DNA of 64,000 nucleotides from Citrobacter braakii (GCF_002075345.1 NZ_NAEW01000006.1:186001-250000), one strand, 5' to 3'; counted from the stretch's first letter, positions 12,547-23,759 are shown. Notes: generated by a model from the letters alone, not told the origin. Numbers and translations: made by a program.

Positions 12547-13327
12547 ATGGATGAAAGTTTTGCCATAGCTCGGGGTGCTTGTCCGGGCGTGAGATAAATT
12601 GGAAACGCGCCGGGTCCTCGATGAATTGTTGATAAACAGGTGCGGAAGTAATCGAGAATTCCGTATATTGTCTGGGCGTAACGGCCTGCAGTCGTCCAGG
12701 GATGTAACGCGGATTATGCTGCCAGATAACGTTGTTGCCCTGCAGCAGCGGATACCATGCCAGTCCTTTATGCGCACGCACGGCGTCGTACTCAAAACCA
12801 TATTCACGATCGCACCACGCGCCAAAGGTTAACGGTACATCCGGGTCTGCGGATATAGTCGCATGCCCCCAACCGGGTGGTACCAGCACTTTCTCACCGG
12901 GTCCGGCAATTACAGCAAAACAGCGGCCTGGGTCGTCCTCAACATATTCCTGCATATAAATGATCGCTTTTCCCTGCCAGATTTCATAAAGCTCCGGCGG
13001 AGACCAGCCGCTGTGCTGACTAATACGATGAATATGTCCCTGACTACGCACCGGCTCTTCTCCCAGCCGTCCCGCCGCATAGGTCACCACGCCAAACAAC
13101 AGCATCCGCTTTTTCAACTCTTCGCGATCCTGCATTCGCGCCACATCCATTGCAATGGCATACACCTCTTGCGGCCCTTCACAGTGCGGATCGCGCAGCG
13201 AGGCGCGAATCTGGTCGAGTTGACGAATCTCCGGCATCGGCCCGGTAACCTCATCCCCATAGCTAAAACCAAGCGGGTGATGATGGACCGTCATATCCAG
13301 GCCGTAAGAATGCGCTAAGTCACCCAT
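12545..13327 (-). CDS. Cupin-type glucose-6-phosphate isomerase homologue (second gene of pair)
   Basis: 260 aa from ATG 13327, chosen because GAAGGAGG lies just upstream; reading further upstream adds an Arg-rich run. The stop of the previous gene overlaps (ATGGGTGA), showing coupling. The archaeal-type (cupin) phosphoglucose isomerase family is indicated by SQGHIHRI (H98, H100), PPELYEIWQGKAIIYMQ (E112) and LVPPGWGHATI (H155), the likely metal ligands. The spacing between HxH and E is longer than in its partner, so substrate or activity may differ. Expected to interconvert aldose and ketose 6-phosphates. Confidence 0.85.
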   Translation of the reverse strand: MGDLAHSYGLDMTVHHHPLGFSYGDEVTGPMPEIRQLDQIRASLRDPHCEGPQEVYAIAMDVARMQDREELKKRMLLFGVVTYAAGRLGEEPVRSQGHIHRISQHSGWSPPELYEIWQGKAIIYMQEYVEDDPGRCFAVIAGPGEKVLVPPGWGHATISADPDVPLTFGAWCDREYGFEYDAVRAHKGLAWYPLLQGNNVIWQHNPRYIPGRLQAVTPRQYTEFSITSAPVYQQFIEDPARFQFISRPDKHPELWQNFHP

Positions 13328-13883
13328 TCTGTACCTCCTTCGCCTGAACCGTCTTATTTTCCTCAAAGACCCTTATTCTGAAGCCGCTGGCAAGCGCTGC
13401 ATAATCATGACCCGCAATCCCTGGCCATACGGCGAGCGCCGACAGAACCTCTTCCCCGGTGTTGATTAACCGATGCGCGGTAAAGCCGGGGATAATGTGG
13501 ACAGATCCCGCGAATACTTTTTCCAGCCTCGCGTCGCCCTGCTCAGTTTGCAACAGCAGCAAACCGGTGCCACGCAGACCAAAATAGACTTCCCCCTGTT
13601 CGCGGCGCGCATGGAAATGCCCGCGAGTCATAAAATACTCACAGCCGACCCGGCCAGGGTAAAGATGGGTAACGCCGGTGTAGAGTTCACCTTCAGCGGG
13701 AGAGGTATCCAGCATCTCGACGTCATACACGACCTGCTCGCCAGCCAGCTGTTGACGGGCGTGTTCATCGGCAAAAACGTCTGGAAGATCCTCAATACGG
13801 GTGGATTTACGCAATAACAGGCCATCAGCTAAAGCGCCGCTTGCCCACGCCACCTGCGGTGGCTGGATAAAAGAAAGGTTCAT
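13320..13883 (-). CDS. Cupin-type glucose-6-phosphate isomerase homologue (first gene of pair)
   Basis: 187 aa, the usual size of cupin phosphoglucose isomerases. MTRGHFHARREQGEVYFGL and GTGLLLLQTEQGDA, followed by PGFTAHRLIN, match the family closely. Likely metal ligands are H89, H91, E98 and H137, almost the numbering I recall for the Pyrococcus enzyme. It starts the two-gene operon, about 45 bp after a TTAATCGATTAA operator. Enterobacteria normally use the unrelated Pgi, so this is an acquired accessory enzyme, probably tied to the sugar taken up by the neighbouring PTS. Confidence 0.88.
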   Translation of the reverse strand: MNLSFIQPPQVAWASGALADGLLLRKSTRIEDLPDVFADEHARQQLAGEQVVYDVEMLDTSPAEGELYTGVTHLYPGRVGCEYFMTRGHFHARREQGEVYFGLRGTGLLLLQTEQGDARLEKVFAGSVHIIPGFTAHRLINTGEEVLSALAVWPGIAGHDYAALASGFRIRVFEENKTVQAKEVQNG

Positions 13884-13922
13884 ATGTGTCTCCGGCCCGA
13901 GGAGAACAACAGGATCAGATTA

Positions 13923-13944
13923 GCAGATTAATCGATTAACCTGC
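13923..13944. promoter_or_regulatory. Putative operator O4 of the isomerase operon
   Basis: A 22-bp near-perfect palindrome: GCAG and CTGC flanks around the TTAATCGATTAA core (13928-13939). The same core precedes the PTS operon at 8149-8160, linking the two units to one regulator. Confidence 0.8.
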
Positions 13945-13980
13945 TATCGCTATCTGCATATTGCGGGCCGGATCACAGCC

Positions 13981-14895
13981 TCAAGGTGCCAGCGTCAGTA
14001 CCTCTGCCACCCACTGCTGGAACCCCTCAACGTCCAGCCCCAGCGCGACCAGGGCATTTGCCGGATGCCCTAAACGTCCTTCAATGTCCACCACCGTCGT
14101 ACCCGAGGTATATTCACCCTGGGTTTCAACCGCCACGAAGCACGGCTGCAGGGTAAACAGTTCCGGGCGCACCAGCCAGGCAATAGCGCACAGGTCGTGC
14201 ATTCGTAGCCCCGTATTCATACTGCCGCTACGGTAATGGCTAAACAGCGCGTGCAGCATTTTTCCCGTCTGGTTAAGCTGCGGCAACGTCGCCAGATAGT
14301 CAGGCGTGAGCATGGCCTGATTAGTGACATCCAGCCCACACATCACAATCTCCAGCCCGCTCTGGAAGACTTTTGCGGCGGCCTCGGGATCAATAGCAAT
14401 ATTAAACTCGGCGTTTGGCGTGAAGTTCCCGCGCCCGGCAGAACCGCCCATAATCACCAGACGGTGAATGTTGAATATGCATTCAGGATAATGAGTCAGC
14501 AGCAGCGCAATGTTGGTCAGGGGGCCAATTGCCACCAGCGTCACAGGCTGCGGGGCATGCATCAACGCATCGCGAATGGCCTGGAAGGCAGGTTTTGCCA
14601 TCACCTGGCGGTCATGTTCGACAAATTCATACCCTTCCATACCTGATTCACCGTGTACGGAAGCGGCATCTCGTAGCGGTCTCACCAGCGGCATCGATGC
14701 CCCCTGCGCCAGTGGAATATCCGCATTCCAGAAGTGCAGCAGTTGCAATGCATTACGGGTGGTTTTTTCCACCGACACATTACCTGCTACCGTGGTCATC
14801 AGTTGCAGATCCAGCTCAGGGGCAAACAGCGCGGCGGCAATAGCGGCTGCATCATCAATGCCGGGATCGGTATCAAGAATGATCGGTAAGCGCAT
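13981..14895 (-). CDS. rihC: Non-specific ribonucleoside hydrolase RihC
   Basis: 304 aa, as in E. coli. RihC cleaves purine and pyrimidine ribonucleosides to base and ribose. The N-terminal Asp cluster [14 protein letters not shown] (residues 6-19) is the calcium-binding signature of nucleoside hydrolases, and [14 protein letters not shown] with VIMGGSAG complete the pattern. It follows ispH but is separated from it by a terminator hairpin. Confidence 0.96.
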   Translation of the reverse strand: MRLPIILDTDPGIDDAAAIAAALFAPELDLQLMTTVAGNVSVEKTTRNALQLLHFWNADIPLAQGASMPLVRPLRDAASVHGESGMEGYEFVEHDRQVMAKPAFQAIRDALMHAPQPVTLVAIGPLTNIALLLTHYPECIFNIHRLVIMGGSAGRGNFTPNAEFNIAIDPEAAAKVFQSGLEIVMCGLDVTNQAMLTPDYLATLPQLNQTGKMLHALFSHYRSGSMNTGLRMHDLCAIAWLVRPELFTLQPCFVAVETQGEYTSGTTVVDIEGRLGHPANALVALGLDVEGFQQWVAEVLTLAP

Positions 14896-14906
14896 GGTTT
14901 CTCCAT

Positions 14907-14935
14907 AAAAAAATGCCAGACGTTAAGTCTGGCAT
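14907..14935 (-). terminator. Hairpin between ispH and rihC
   Basis: TGCCAGAC (14914-14921) pairs with GTCTGGCA (14927-14934); on the minus strand seven T follow directly. It ends the ribF-ispH transcript or sets read-through into rihC, whose start is only a few bases beyond. Confidence 0.85.
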
Positions 14936-14961
14936 CTTCTCATAATCGTAACCGGAAAGAC

Positions 14962-15912
14962 TTACTCTACTTCACGAACATCCACACGCAGCTCTTTCGG
15001 TACTTCGAAAACGATGTTTTCTTCACGCCCTGCCAGCGGAATAGCTTCCCCACCGCCAAGCTCCTGCAGGCGAGCAATCACGTTTTGAACCAGGATATCA
15101 GGCGCCGAGGCACCGGCCGTCACGCCCACGCACCTGGCTTCTTTCACCCACGCTTCCTGGATATCGGTCGCATCGTCAATCAGATACGCCGCTTTCCCCA
15201 TTCGTTGGGCCAGTTCAGCCAGACGGTTGGAGTTAGAAGAGTTTTTCGAGCCGACCACCAGCACAACATCGGCCTGCTCTGCCAGCGCACGGACCGCTTC
15301 CTGGCGGTTGGTCGTGGCATAACAGATATCGTCTTTGCGCGGCCCGACAATTTTCGGGAAACGGCTTCGCAACGCGTCAATAACGTCAGAGGTGTCATCA
15401 ACGGAGAGAGTAGTCTGCGTCATGAAGGACAATTTGCCTTCATTTTTTACATTCAGTTTCAGCACATCTTCAGGTGATTCGACCAGATACATTCCCCCCT
15501 GCGGGTTACTGTACTGGCCCATCGTGCCTTCAACTTCCGGATGCCCGGCGTGACCAATTAAAATTGACTCTTCACCGCGACGGCTAGCGCGGGCAACTTC
15601 CATATGCACTTTCGTTACCAGCGGGCAGGTCGCATCAAAAACCGTGAGGTCGCGGCCTTTGGCTTCGTTACGCACCGCCTGAGACACACCATGAGCGGAG
15701 AAAATCAGGATCGCGCCATCCGGTACTTCACTGATTTGCTCAATAAAAATAGCGCCGCGCTCGCGCAGGCTATCCACCACATAGCGGTTATGCACCACTT
15801 CATGACGGACATAAATCGGTGCGCCGTAAATAGCCAGCGCGTTTTCCACAATGCTGATAGCGCGGTCTACGCCAGCGCAAAAACCGCGCGGGTTGGCCAA
15901 CAGGATCTGCAT
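14962..15912 (-). CDS. ispH: 4-hydroxy-3-methylbut-2-enyl diphosphate reductase
   Basis: 316 aa from ATG 15912, as in E. coli; the frame stays open upstream into fkpB, but that extension is not coding. IspH, a [4Fe-4S] enzyme, makes IPP and DMAPP in the last step of the MEP pathway. The cluster cysteines are in [18 protein letters not shown] (C12), FDATCPLV and VTAGAS-adjacent CVGVTAG. Its start is one base after the fkpB stop, so the two are coupled. Confidence 0.98.
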   Translation of the reverse strand: MQILLANPRGFCAGVDRAISIVENALAIYGAPIYVRHEVVHNRYVVDSLRERGAIFIEQISEVPDGAILIFSAHGVSQAVRNEAKGRDLTVFDATCPLVTKVHMEVARASRRGEESILIGHAGHPEVEGTMGQYSNPQGGMYLVESPEDVLKLNVKNEGKLSFMTQTTLSVDDTSDVIDALRSRFPKIVGPRKDDICYATTNRQEAVRALAEQADVVLVVGSKNSSNSNRLAELAQRMGKAAYLIDDATDIQEAWVKEARCVGVTAGASAPDILVQNVIARLQELGGGEAIPLAGREENIVFEVPKELRVDVREVE

Positions 15913-15913
15913 T

Positions 15914-16363
15914 TTACGCCTCCAGTGCCGGTTCGACTTCCAGCACTTCAATATCAAAATGAACGGTATGCCCGGCCAGCGGATGGTTGAAATCAACCGT
16001 GATCGAGTCACCATTGATTTCGCGGATCACACCAGGCATCTCGCTGCCGTCCATTGCGGTAAAGAGCATGATAGCGCCAATTTCTGGCTCGCCCGCGTCC
16101 ATAAATTCCCGACGCGAGAAATACTGAATTAAGTCCGGGCTTGACACGCCGAAGGCGGCATCCGGCTCCAGAGCAAAAGTGGTTTTATCACCTTCTTTTA
16201 ACCCCAGCAGGTGTTGTTCCAGTCCTTCAGACAGAGAACCGTCGCCCAGGCGAAACAGCGCAGGCTTGCCGTTATTGCGGGTTGACTCTGCGGTGGAGCC
16301 ATCGTCGAGCTTAAGGGTGAAGTGCACCAGCACCGCACTGTTACTCTGTACTGATTTAGACAT
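15914..16363 (-). CDS. fkpB: FKBP-type peptidyl-prolyl isomerase (SlpA/FkpB)
   Basis: 149 aa. SlyD-like FKBP fold: [18 protein letters not shown] at the N-terminus, [36 protein letters not shown], then an inserted flap and [19 protein letters not shown] at the C-terminus. It lacks the His/Cys-rich metal tail of SlyD. It has prolyl isomerase and chaperone activity in the cytoplasm. Located in the ribF-ileS-lspA-fkpB-ispH operon. Confidence 0.95.
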   Translation of the reverse strand: MSKSVQSNSAVLVHFTLKLDDGSTAESTRNNGKPALFRLGDGSLSEGLEQHLLGLKEGDKTTFALEPDAAFGVSSPDLIQYFSRREFMDAGEPEIGAIMLFTAMDGSEMPGVIREINGDSITVDFNHPLAGHTVHFDIEVLEVEPALEA

Positions 16364-16383
16364 GCAGGTTGCTCTTTAAAATT

Positions 16384-16477
16384 GCTGCCGCCTGTTTGCC
16401 CGATAGCGCTACGCTTACCGGGCCCACAAGAATCGCAGTATATTGTAAGCCGGATTAGCATAGCGCCATCCGGCATT
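16384..16477. repeat. REP/BIME element between lspA and fkpB
   Basis: Two REP-like units face each other: GCCCGATAGCGCTACGCTTACCGGGC (16398-16423) and GCCGGATTAGCATAGCGCCATCCGGC (16450-16475). Both show the typical GCG centre and complementary arms. It lies inside the operon and may affect mRNA stability. Confidence 0.8.
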
Positions 16478-16480
16478 TTT

Positions 16481-16978
16481 TTATGCGGCTTTTTTCTCTT
16501 TCGACGGTAAGAAGCCTTCGAGGACAATCAATGCCGCACCGATACAGATCGCCGTATCGGCAAGATTGAATGTCGCGAAATGCCAGTCACCGACGTAAAA
16601 GTCAATCATATCAACCACGAAGCCGTGCCACAGGCGATCGAACAGGTTGCCCAGCGCACCGCCAATGATTAACGCATACGCGATGTTGTTTAGCTTCTGC
16701 GTCGCCTTCGAGCGATACATCATCACCATCAGGATAACGCAGATACCAATGGCGATACCGGCAAAGAACCAACGTTGCCAGCCACCGCTGTCGGCTAAGA
16801 AGCTAAACGCCGCACCATAGTTACGCGCGTAGTGCAGATTAAGCGACGGGAACAGCGACACCGTATCCCCCAGAGCAAAGTTCTGGAGGATCAGGTATTT
16901 GCTGCCTAAATCGATAATCAGCACGACTACCACCAGCCACAGCCAGCGTAGTCCTGTTGAACAGAGAGGCTTACTCAT
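16481..16978 (-). CDS. lspA: Prolipoprotein signal peptidase (signal peptidase II)
   Basis: 165 aa with four membrane segments (about residues 12-30, 68-88, 97-114, 138-160). The aspartyl protease residues lie in [16 protein letters not shown] and [12 protein letters not shown], with the second Asp in the latter. It removes lipoprotein signal peptides. The ATG overlaps the ileS stop by one base. Confidence 0.97.
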   Translation of the reverse strand: MSKPLCSTGLRWLWLVVVVLIIDLGSKYLILQNFALGDTVSLFPSLNLHYARNYGAAFSFLADSGGWQRWFFAGIAIGICVILMVMMYRSKATQKLNNIAYALIIGGALGNLFDRLWHGFVVDMIDFYVGDWHFATFNLADTAICIGAALIVLEGFLPSKEKKAA

Positions 16979-19794
16979 CAGGCAAACTTACGTTGTTCGC
17001 CATCACCGGCGATGTTGCTGACACAGCGTCCGCAGATATCTGCATGTTCCGCCACCTGGCCGACATCGGTAGTGTAATGCCAGCAGCGTGGACATTTCTC
17101 ACCTTCGGCTTTGCTCAGTACGATTTTCAGACCTTTGAGCAGTTCGCTCTGCTGAGCATCAGCAGGAGCCGCTGCATAATCCGCAACCGTCGCACCGGAG
17201 GTCAGCAGAACAAAGCGCAACTCTTCGCCCAGCGCGGTCAGTTTCGCCGCCAGCTCTGGTTCAGCGTACAGAGTAACCGCCGCTTCCAGCGAACCACCGA
17301 CTTTCTTATCCGCACGCGCCTGCTCGATGACCTTGTTCACTTCGCCGCGCACTTTCAGCAACTCGTCCCAGTAGGCGTCATTCATCGCTTCGGTTTCGCC
17401 TAAGCCAAACAGACCTTCGTACCATTCACCGGTAAAGACGTACTTCTCACGATCGCCCGGCAGGTAACCCCAGATTTCATCGGCGGTGAAGGACATGATC
17501 GGCGCCATCCAGCGTACCAGTGCTTCTGCAATATGGAACAGCGCAGTCTGGCAACTACGACGCGCCACGCTGTCCGCTTTCGCGGTGTACTGACGGTCTT
17601 TGATGATGTCGAGGTAGAACGAACCCATTTCTACAGAGCAGAAGCGCATCAGGCGCTGTACTACTTCGTGGAAGTCATAGGCTTCATAAGCTTTCAGGAT
17701 CTCTTCCTGCGCCGCTTGTGCACAACCTACCGCCCAGCGATCCAGCACCACCATCTCTTCCGGTTTCACCATATCTTTTACCGGATCGAACCCGTTCAGA
17801 TTCGCCAGCAGGAAGCGTGCGGTGTTACGGATACGACGATAGCTGTCGGCAGCACGTTTCAGGATTTCGTCAGAAACGGCCATTTCGCCGGTATAGTCGG
17901 TAGAAGCGACCCACAGACGCAGAATATCCGCGCCCAGTTTGTTCATTACGTCCTGCGGGCTTACGGTGTTACCGATAGACTTGGACATTTTGCGACCCTG
18001 ACCATCAACGGTGAAACCGTGGGTCAGTACCTGACGGTATGGCGCTTTGCCCTTCATTGCAGTGGAGATCATCAGAGAAGACATGAACCAGCCGCGGTGC
18101 TGGTCAGAACCTTCCAGATACATATCTGCCGCATGGCCTGCAAACTCAGGACGCACGTCCACAACGGATGAGTGGGTTGAACCGGAGTCGAACCACACGT
18201 CCAGCGTATCCGGGACTTTGACATACTGGTCAGCTTCATCGCCGAGGATATCTTTCGGATCGAGATCCCACCACGCCTGGATGCCGTCAACTTCAACGCG
18301 TTTGGCCACTTCTTCCATCAATTCGATAGCACGCGGATGCAGCTCTTCGGTGTCTTTGTGAACAAACAGAGACATCGGCACACCCCACGTACGCTGACGG
18401 GAGATACACCAGTCAGGACGGTTGGCAACCATCGATTCAATACGTGCCTGACCCCAATCCGGGATCCATTGCACGCCTTTGATCTCTTTTAGCGACTGCG
18501 CACGCAGACCTTTCTGATCCATGCTGACGAACCACTGCGGAGTCGCACGGAAGATGATCGGCGATTTGTGGCGCCAGCAGCACGGGTAGCTGTGCTGCAT
18601 CTTCTCAACGTGCAGCAGAGCGCCTTTATCGCTCAGAAGCGCAACGATTTTGTCGTTGGCTTTAAAGACGTTCACACCGTCCAGATCCGGATAGGTACCC
18701 GCCAGATATGCGCCGTCCGGGCCAACCGGGTTAGCGATTTCCAGACCGTATTTCTGGCTAATGACGTAGTCATCCGGACCGTGGCCGCCGGCGGTATGGA
18801 CCGCACCAGTACCCGCATCCAGCGTAACGTGATCGCCAAGAATAGCCGGCACGTCAAAGCCCATAAACGGATGGGTAAAGCGCAGCAGTTCCAGCTCGGC
18901 GCCTTTTACGGTGCCCAGAATAGTGTATTCAGCCGCACCAATACGCTGCATGACGCTTTCAACCAGATCCTTCGCCAGAATCACAGCCTGCCCGTCAATC
19001 TGCACCAGCACATAGTCAAAGTCAGGCGCCAGAGAGATTGCGCGGTTCGCCGGTAACGTCCACGGGGTGGTAGTCCAGATAACCAGTGAGATCGGGCCAT
19101 TGACGTCAGAAACGCCAAATTTCGCTTTTACCGCGTCCAGATCGGCGGCGTGGAACGCAACGTCGATGGACGGGGAGGTTTTGTCATAATACTCAACTTC
19201 CGCTTCCGCCAGCGCGGAACGGCAATCAACGCACCAGTGCACCGGCTTCGCACCTTTGTGCAGGTGACCGTTACCGATGATTTTACCCAGCGCACGAATG
19301 ATGTTGGCTTCAGTTTTGAAGTCCATGGTCAGGTACGGATGCGACCAGTCGCCCAGCACGCCAAGACGGATAAAGTCTTTACGCTGACCGTCAACCTGCG
19401 TCGCTGCGTATTCACGGCATTTGGCGCGGAACTCAGCGGCGGTGAACTTCTCGCCCGGCTTGCCGTATTCCTGCTCTACTTTCAGCTCGATAGGCAGACC
19501 GTGGCAGTCCCAGCCCGGAACGTAAGGCGAGTCGAATCCCGTGAGTCCTTTGGACTTCACGATAATGTCTTTCAGAATCTTGTTAACCGAGTGACCAATA
19601 TGAATGCTGCCATTCGCATAAGGAGGGCCATCATGCAGAATGAAGGTTTTTTTGCCTTTTTTGGCCGCACGAATGATGCCGTACAGGTCATCATCAGTCC
19701 AACGCGCCAGCATTCCCGGTTCACGCTTGGCGAGATCGCCGCGCATCGGGAACCCTGTTTCCGGCAAATTCAGGGTTGATTTATAGTCACTCAT
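16978..19794 (-). CDS. ileS: Isoleucyl-tRNA synthetase
   Basis: 938 aa, the E. coli length. Class I synthetase motifs: HIGH in [17 protein letters not shown] near residue 60, and KMSKS in [12 protein letters not shown] near residue 600. The C-terminus carries the zinc site [12 protein letters not shown] ... CGRCVSN. The middle CP1 editing domain is intact. Preceded by ribF and followed, overlapping one base, by lspA. Confidence 0.99.
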   Translation of the reverse strand: MSDYKSTLNLPETGFPMRGDLAKREPGMLARWTDDDLYGIIRAAKKGKKTFILHDGPPYANGSIHIGHSVNKILKDIIVKSKGLTGFDSPYVPGWDCHGLPIELKVEQEYGKPGEKFTAAEFRAKCREYAATQVDGQRKDFIRLGVLGDWSHPYLTMDFKTEANIIRALGKIIGNGHLHKGAKPVHWCVDCRSALAEAEVEYYDKTSPSIDVAFHAADLDAVKAKFGVSDVNGPISLVIWTTTPWTLPANRAISLAPDFDYVLVQIDGQAVILAKDLVESVMQRIGAAEYTILGTVKGAELELLRFTHPFMGFDVPAILGDHVTLDAGTGAVHTAGGHGPDDYVISQKYGLEIANPVGPDGAYLAGTYPDLDGVNVFKANDKIVALLSDKGALLHVEKMQHSYPCCWRHKSPIIFRATPQWFVSMDQKGLRAQSLKEIKGVQWIPDWGQARIESMVANRPDWCISRQRTWGVPMSLFVHKDTEELHPRAIELMEEVAKRVEVDGIQAWWDLDPKDILGDEADQYVKVPDTLDVWFDSGSTHSSVVDVRPEFAGHAADMYLEGSDQHRGWFMSSLMISTAMKGKAPYRQVLTHGFTVDGQGRKMSKSIGNTVSPQDVMNKLGADILRLWVASTDYTGEMAVSDEILKRAADSYRRIRNTARFLLANLNGFDPVKDMVKPEEMVVLDRWAVGCAQAAQEEILKAYEAYDFHEVVQRLMRFCSVEMGSFYLDIIKDRQYTAKADSVARRSCQTALFHIAEALVRWMAPIMSFTADEIWGYLPGDREKYVFTGEWYEGLFGLGETEAMNDAYWDELLKVRGEVNKVIEQARADKKVGGSLEAAVTLYAEPELAAKLTALGEELRFVLLTSGATVADYAAAPADAQQSELLKGLKIVLSKAEGEKCPRCWHYTTDVGQVAEHADICGRCVSNIAGDGEQRKFA

Positions 19795-19831
19795 CAGATT
19801 CTCGGTTCCGTATTTAAAACTCGTATAGGCA

Positions 19832-20770
19832 TTAAGCCGGTTTTGTTAGCCCAAAAAATGCACGGGCAGTCAACTCATCACGCGCAATCTGCGCTTTTAG
19901 TTCATCCAGCGAGGCAAATCGCTGTTCGCTGCGTATTTTTTTACGCAGTACTACATCTATATGGCGACCATACAGGTCCATTACAACGTCCAATAGATGC
20001 ACTTCCAACTGTTGGCGTACGCCTGCTACCGTCGGGCGTGTGCCGATGTTGGCGACGCCGGGGAAAGGTTTGTCACCCAGCCCCATTACTTCAACCGCAT
20101 AAACCCCTTTCACCGGAGAAACCTGGCGACGAAGCGGTAAGTTTGCCGTCGGAAAACCGATAGTGCGCCCTAACTCGTCACCGTGAACTACGCGTCCTGA
20201 GATAGTAAAAGGATGCCCAAGCAGGCTTTCGGCCAGTTGCAGGTTATCTTCCGCCAGCGCCTGACGTACCGCGGTGCTGCTGATGCGCACACCGCCTTCA
20301 CAGAAAGTTTGGGTGCTGGTGATATCAAAACCATACTCAGCGCCCGCTTCCTGTAATAACAAGAAATCGCCCGCACGGCTAGCGCCAAAGCGGAAATCAT
20401 CACCAACGGCAAGAAATTGTACACCAAGGCGCTTCACCAACAGATCGCTGATGAAGGTCTGCGCCGTTAATGCCGCGAAGCGCCTGTCAAAACGCACGCA
20501 CAGCACGTAATCAACGCCGCACTCCGCCAGATAACGCAGTTTTTCCCGCAGACGGGTGAGGCGCGCAGGTGACTTGTCCGTCGCAAACAGCTCCAGCGGC
20601 TGCGGCTCGAAAATCATCACCATCACCGGTAAATTGCGTTTGCGCCCTTCTTCCCGTAAGCCTTGCAGCAACGCACGATGGCCACGGTGCACGCCGTCGA
20701 AATTACCAATAGTCAGCACACACCCATGCGGGGCCTGACTGAGATTATGTATGCCTCGTATCAGCTTCAT
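19832..20770 (-). CDS. ribF: Bifunctional riboflavin kinase/FAD synthetase
   Basis: 312 aa. The N-terminal FAD synthetase domain shows [17 protein letters not shown] (nucleotidyltransferase motif), and the C-terminal flavokinase domain shows [20 protein letters not shown] with GVYAVEV. It makes FMN and FAD from riboflavin and ATP. First gene of the ribF-ileS-lspA-fkpB-ispH cluster; divergent from rpsT. Confidence 0.97.
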   Translation of the reverse strand: MKLIRGIHNLSQAPHGCVLTIGNFDGVHRGHRALLQGLREEGRKRNLPVMVMIFEPQPLELFATDKSPARLTRLREKLRYLAECGVDYVLCVRFDRRFAALTAQTFISDLLVKRLGVQFLAVGDDFRFGASRAGDFLLLQEAGAEYGFDITSTQTFCEGGVRISSTAVRQALAEDNLQLAESLLGHPFTISGRVVHGDELGRTIGFPTANLPLRRQVSPVKGVYAVEVMGLGDKPFPGVANIGTRPTVAGVRQQLEVHLLDVVMDLYGRHIDVVLRKKIRSEQRFASLDELKAQIARDELTARAFFGLTKPA

Positions 20771-21022
20771 GTCTGGCTCAAAACAGTGAAAATCGTGAAA
20801 GTATACCCTGTACCGCGTTCAACGTTAACCGGCGATTGTTTCTACGAAACAGAAAGAGGATGGTTTTCATCGTTATGAAACAAATTGACGCCCTTCACGG
20901 GCACACCAATGCAATTTTTCTCGTGGAAAGGCTGTATTCACGCCCCGCAAGCTGGTAGAATCCTGCGCCATCACTACGCAACGAGTGCTGCAATTTAAAC
21001 GGCGCTTATTTGCACAAATCCA

Positions 21023-21051
21023 TTGACAAAAGAAGGCTAAAAGGGCATATT
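21023..21051 (+). promoter_or_regulatory. rpsT promoter (P2-like)
   Basis: TTGACA (21023-21028), 17-bp spacer, CATATT (21046-21051), about 48 bp before the rpsT start. It resembles the strong proximal promoter of E. coli rpsT. The rest of 20771-21022 contains no convincing gene. Confidence 0.75.
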
Positions 21052-21077
21052 CCTCGGCCTTTGAATTGTCCATATAG

Positions 21078-21362
<285 letters not shown>

Positions 21363-21386
21363 TCGCCTGCTTGTTGTTGCTTTGTG

Positions 21387-21413
21387 AAAAAACCCGCGTA
21401 AGCGGGTTTTTTT
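21387..21413 (+). terminator. rpsT terminator
   Basis: AAAACCCGC pairs with GCGGGTTTT around GTAA and is followed by T residues. Confidence 0.92.
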
Positions 21414-21420
21414 ATGCCCG

Positions 21421-21606
21421 TCGTTTGCAGCCGGATTCGACAGCAACCTTCATTCACTGGGCATTGAGCTGATAGTCTCTGTCTGGCCGAAGGTGGATAA
21501 CCGCACCAAGAGGTATCGGGAGATGCGTGAAAACGGCTGGCCACGGAACAGAATTCCGGTATTTATCCGCGAAGGTGGTCAGTACCGGAATTTATTAAAG
21601 CAGTAG
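21421..21606 (+). pseudogene. Relic of a GH31 family alpha-glycosidase/alpha-xylosidase
   Basis: A short open stretch reads LHSLGIELIVSVWPKVDNRT and then RYREMRENGW, which matches the GH31 core segment (LGI-EL-VSVWP-V, then YxEM-GW) well upstream of the catalytic Asp. It then runs directly into NRIPVFIREGGQYRNLLKQ and a stop at 21604-21606, which looks like the distal part of such an enzyme. There is no start and no body, so a deletion has removed most of the gene. From memory, Salmonella has a GH31 gene and a symporter between nhaR and rpsT; this would be what remains. Confidence 0.6.
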
Positions 21607-21654
21607 AATCCTTCCGGCTGTAGGCAACCACCGCAGCCGGAAGCATTACGACAA

Positions 21655-22554
21655 TCAGGCTGATTGCAGCTTAAATAATGCCGAGTAGTCCGCATTGCAA
21701 ATACGCTGCACCGCTGGATGCTGGATCATTCTTTCTGCAAATATGGCGTGATACTCCTCCATCACATTCTCTACGCGTCCAATTTCAACAATTGAATCAT
21801 CGGCATAGAAATTGTGGGAGTAAAGCGTAGGCGCAACAAAAATAGCGTTATGCGTTGCGCCGAACGCTTTCATCAGCGCGGCATCATCAAACTCGCCAAG
21901 GATTTCAACGTTCAGCCCTTGGGAGTTAATCCAGTTCAGCAGCTTACGCCCGAGCATCGAACGGCGTCCAGGGATCAGCAAGCGACGCTCTTCGAGGCAG
22001 GCCGGAAATGGTTTCTCAGGCAATGGCTGGGTGCACCAAAAGCTCACGCTGCATTCGCCAATCCGCACTGAGAACAACCCTTCCTGCTGCGTAGAGTCGA
22101 TCGGACAGTCGGAGATAATCATATCCAGTTTATGCTGGCTGAGCTGATCAAGCAGCATCTCGTGCGTTGATTCAAAACAACGCAGATGGATTTGTTCATC
22201 TTCAACGACTGCGGCATTCAGCACGCTGCTGACCAGCTGTTTGGACAACGCATCCGCCACGCCGACATCGAACAGTAAATTCGACTCTTTGCGATAGTTC
22301 ACGATATCCAGCATTTCCTGGCTTAACGTGAACATCTTATCCGCATAACGAAAAACCAATTCGCCTAATTCGCTGGGCTCCAGTCCACGCCCCTTCCGCT
22401 TGAACAACTTTCCCTGTAAGCGTTCCTCAAGCGCTTTAATCTGCCCGGTAATGGTCTGCGGTGTCAGATAAAGCGCCTCTGCTGCACCAACCACCGATCC
22501 TTCTTTATATACATGCCAAAAGTAGTACAGGTGGTTGTAGTTTATATGAGACAT
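21655..22554 (-). CDS. nhaR: NhaR, LysR-type activator of nhaA
   Basis: 299 aa. The LysR helix-turn-helix is at residues 5-65 ([39 protein letters not shown]). NhaR senses sodium and activates nhaA, and in E. coli also pgaABCD and osmC. It is 38 bp downstream of nhaA in the same direction, the E. coli arrangement. Confidence 0.97.
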   Translation of the reverse strand: MSHINYNHLYYFWHVYKEGSVVGAAEALYLTPQTITGQIKALEERLQGKLFKRKGRGLEPSELGELVFRYADKMFTLSQEMLDIVNYRKESNLLFDVGVADALSKQLVSSVLNAAVVEDEQIHLRCFESTHEMLLDQLSQHKLDMIISDCPIDSTQQEGLFSVRIGECSVSFWCTQPLPEKPFPACLEERRLLIPGRRSMLGRKLLNWINSQGLNVEILGEFDDAALMKAFGATHNAIFVAPTLYSHNFYADDSIVEIGRVENVMEEYHAIFAERMIQHPAVQRICNADYSALFKLQSA

Positions 22555-22592
22555 ACACTCTCCCTGAAAATTGTCACGAAAGGGTTATCCCG

Positions 22593-23759
22593 TCAGGCTG
22601 CTGCGTTCAACCGGGTGCGTAACCAGCAGTAACCTATTACCGCCGACAGCAAAGAACCGATCAGGATCCCCAGTTTCGCCCAGTTAATCAGCTCAGGATC
22701 GACGGTCCCAAACGCCAGGCTGGCGATGAAAATCGACATCGTAAAGCCAATGCCGCACAGAATGCCGACCGCCATAATTTGCTGGAAATTCGTTCCCTCC
22801 GGCAATTGCGCCATCCTGAAGCGTAACGCCAGCCAGCAAAAGAGGCTGATACCCAGTGGTTTCCCGATTAACAGGCCAGCAATGATCCCCAGCGGTAACA
22901 CCGAGGTCAGTCCATCAATGGTGACGCCCTGCAGTGAGACACCCGCGTTAGCGAAGGCAAACAACGGTAGGATCAGGTATGCCACCCACGGGTGCAGAAC
23001 ATGCTCCAGACGCTTCGCCGGTGAACGCCCGTGTTTTTCCTTCAACGGAATGAAGAAACCGACGATCACGCCCGCCAGAGTTGCATGCACGCCAGACTTC
23101 AGTACGGCCGTCCACAGCACTACGCCAACCAGAATATAAATACCGGTACGTCTTACACCGCACAGATTCAATGCTGCCAGGACAAGGATCGCGCACGCGG
23201 CAACGCCCAGCGATAACAGCGAGAGATCGCTGGTGTAGAACAACGCGATGATCACAATAGCGCCGAGGTCATCGATTATCGCCAGCGCCATCAGGAAGAT
23301 TTTCAACGCCAGCGGGACACGGCTGCCCAACAGCGCCAGCACGCCTAATGCAAAAGCGATATCCGTTGCCGCCGGGATCGCCCAACCCTCACGGGTGATA
23401 GGGTCAGCATAGTTGAATGCCAGATACAGCAGCGCCGGGACAATCATGCCCCCGATAGCGGCAATGATCGGAAACGCCGCCTGGCGCAGACTGGCCAGCG
23501 AACCTTGCATTAACTCACGCTTCACTTCCAAACCGATCAACAGGAAGAACACCGCCATCAACGCGTCATTGATCCACAGCAGCATATTTTTGTTGATCTC
23601 AAGCGCGCCAACCCGCAGTTGAACGGGCGTTTCCAGAAAGGCGTGGTACCATCCACTGGTAACCCCGATATTTGCCATCAGCATAGCAACCACGGCAGCG
23701 ATGATCAGAATGATGCCCCCCGAGGCGTCACTACTAAAAAAACGATGCAGATGTTTCAC
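22593..23759 (-). CDS. nhaA: Sodium/proton antiporter NhaA
   Basis: 388 aa, 12 membrane segments. The ion-binding aspartates lie in [20 protein letters not shown] (the D163/D164 pair of E. coli) and [11 protein letters not shown] (D133). It extrudes sodium in exchange for protons at alkaline pH. The promoter region (23760-23861) is AT-rich and should contain NhaR sites. The E. coli hokC/IS186 neighbourhood is absent. Confidence 0.98.
   Translation of the reverse strand: MKHLHRFFSSDASGGIILIIAAVVAMLMANIGVTSGWYHAFLETPVQLRVGALEINKNMLLWINDALMAVFFLLIGLEVKRELMQGSLASLRQAAFPIIAAIGGMIVPALLYLAFNYADPITREGWAIPAATDIAFALGVLALLGSRVPLALKIFLMALAIIDDLGAIVIIALFYTSDLSLLSLGVAACAILVLAALNLCGVRRTGIYILVGVVLWTAVLKSGVHATLAGVIVGFFIPLKEKHGRSPAKRLEHVLHPWVAYLILPLFAFANAGVSLQGVTIDGLTSVLPLGIIAGLLIGKPLGISLFCWLALRFRMAQLPEGTNFQQIMAVGILCGIGFTMSIFIASLAFGTVDPELINWAKLGILIGSLLSAVIGYCWLRTRLNAAA

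Noticed and set aside
20663-20878. A small gene like yaaY between ribF and rpsT
   Set aside because: The 71-aa frame overlaps ribF and its sequence does not resemble the YaaY I remember.
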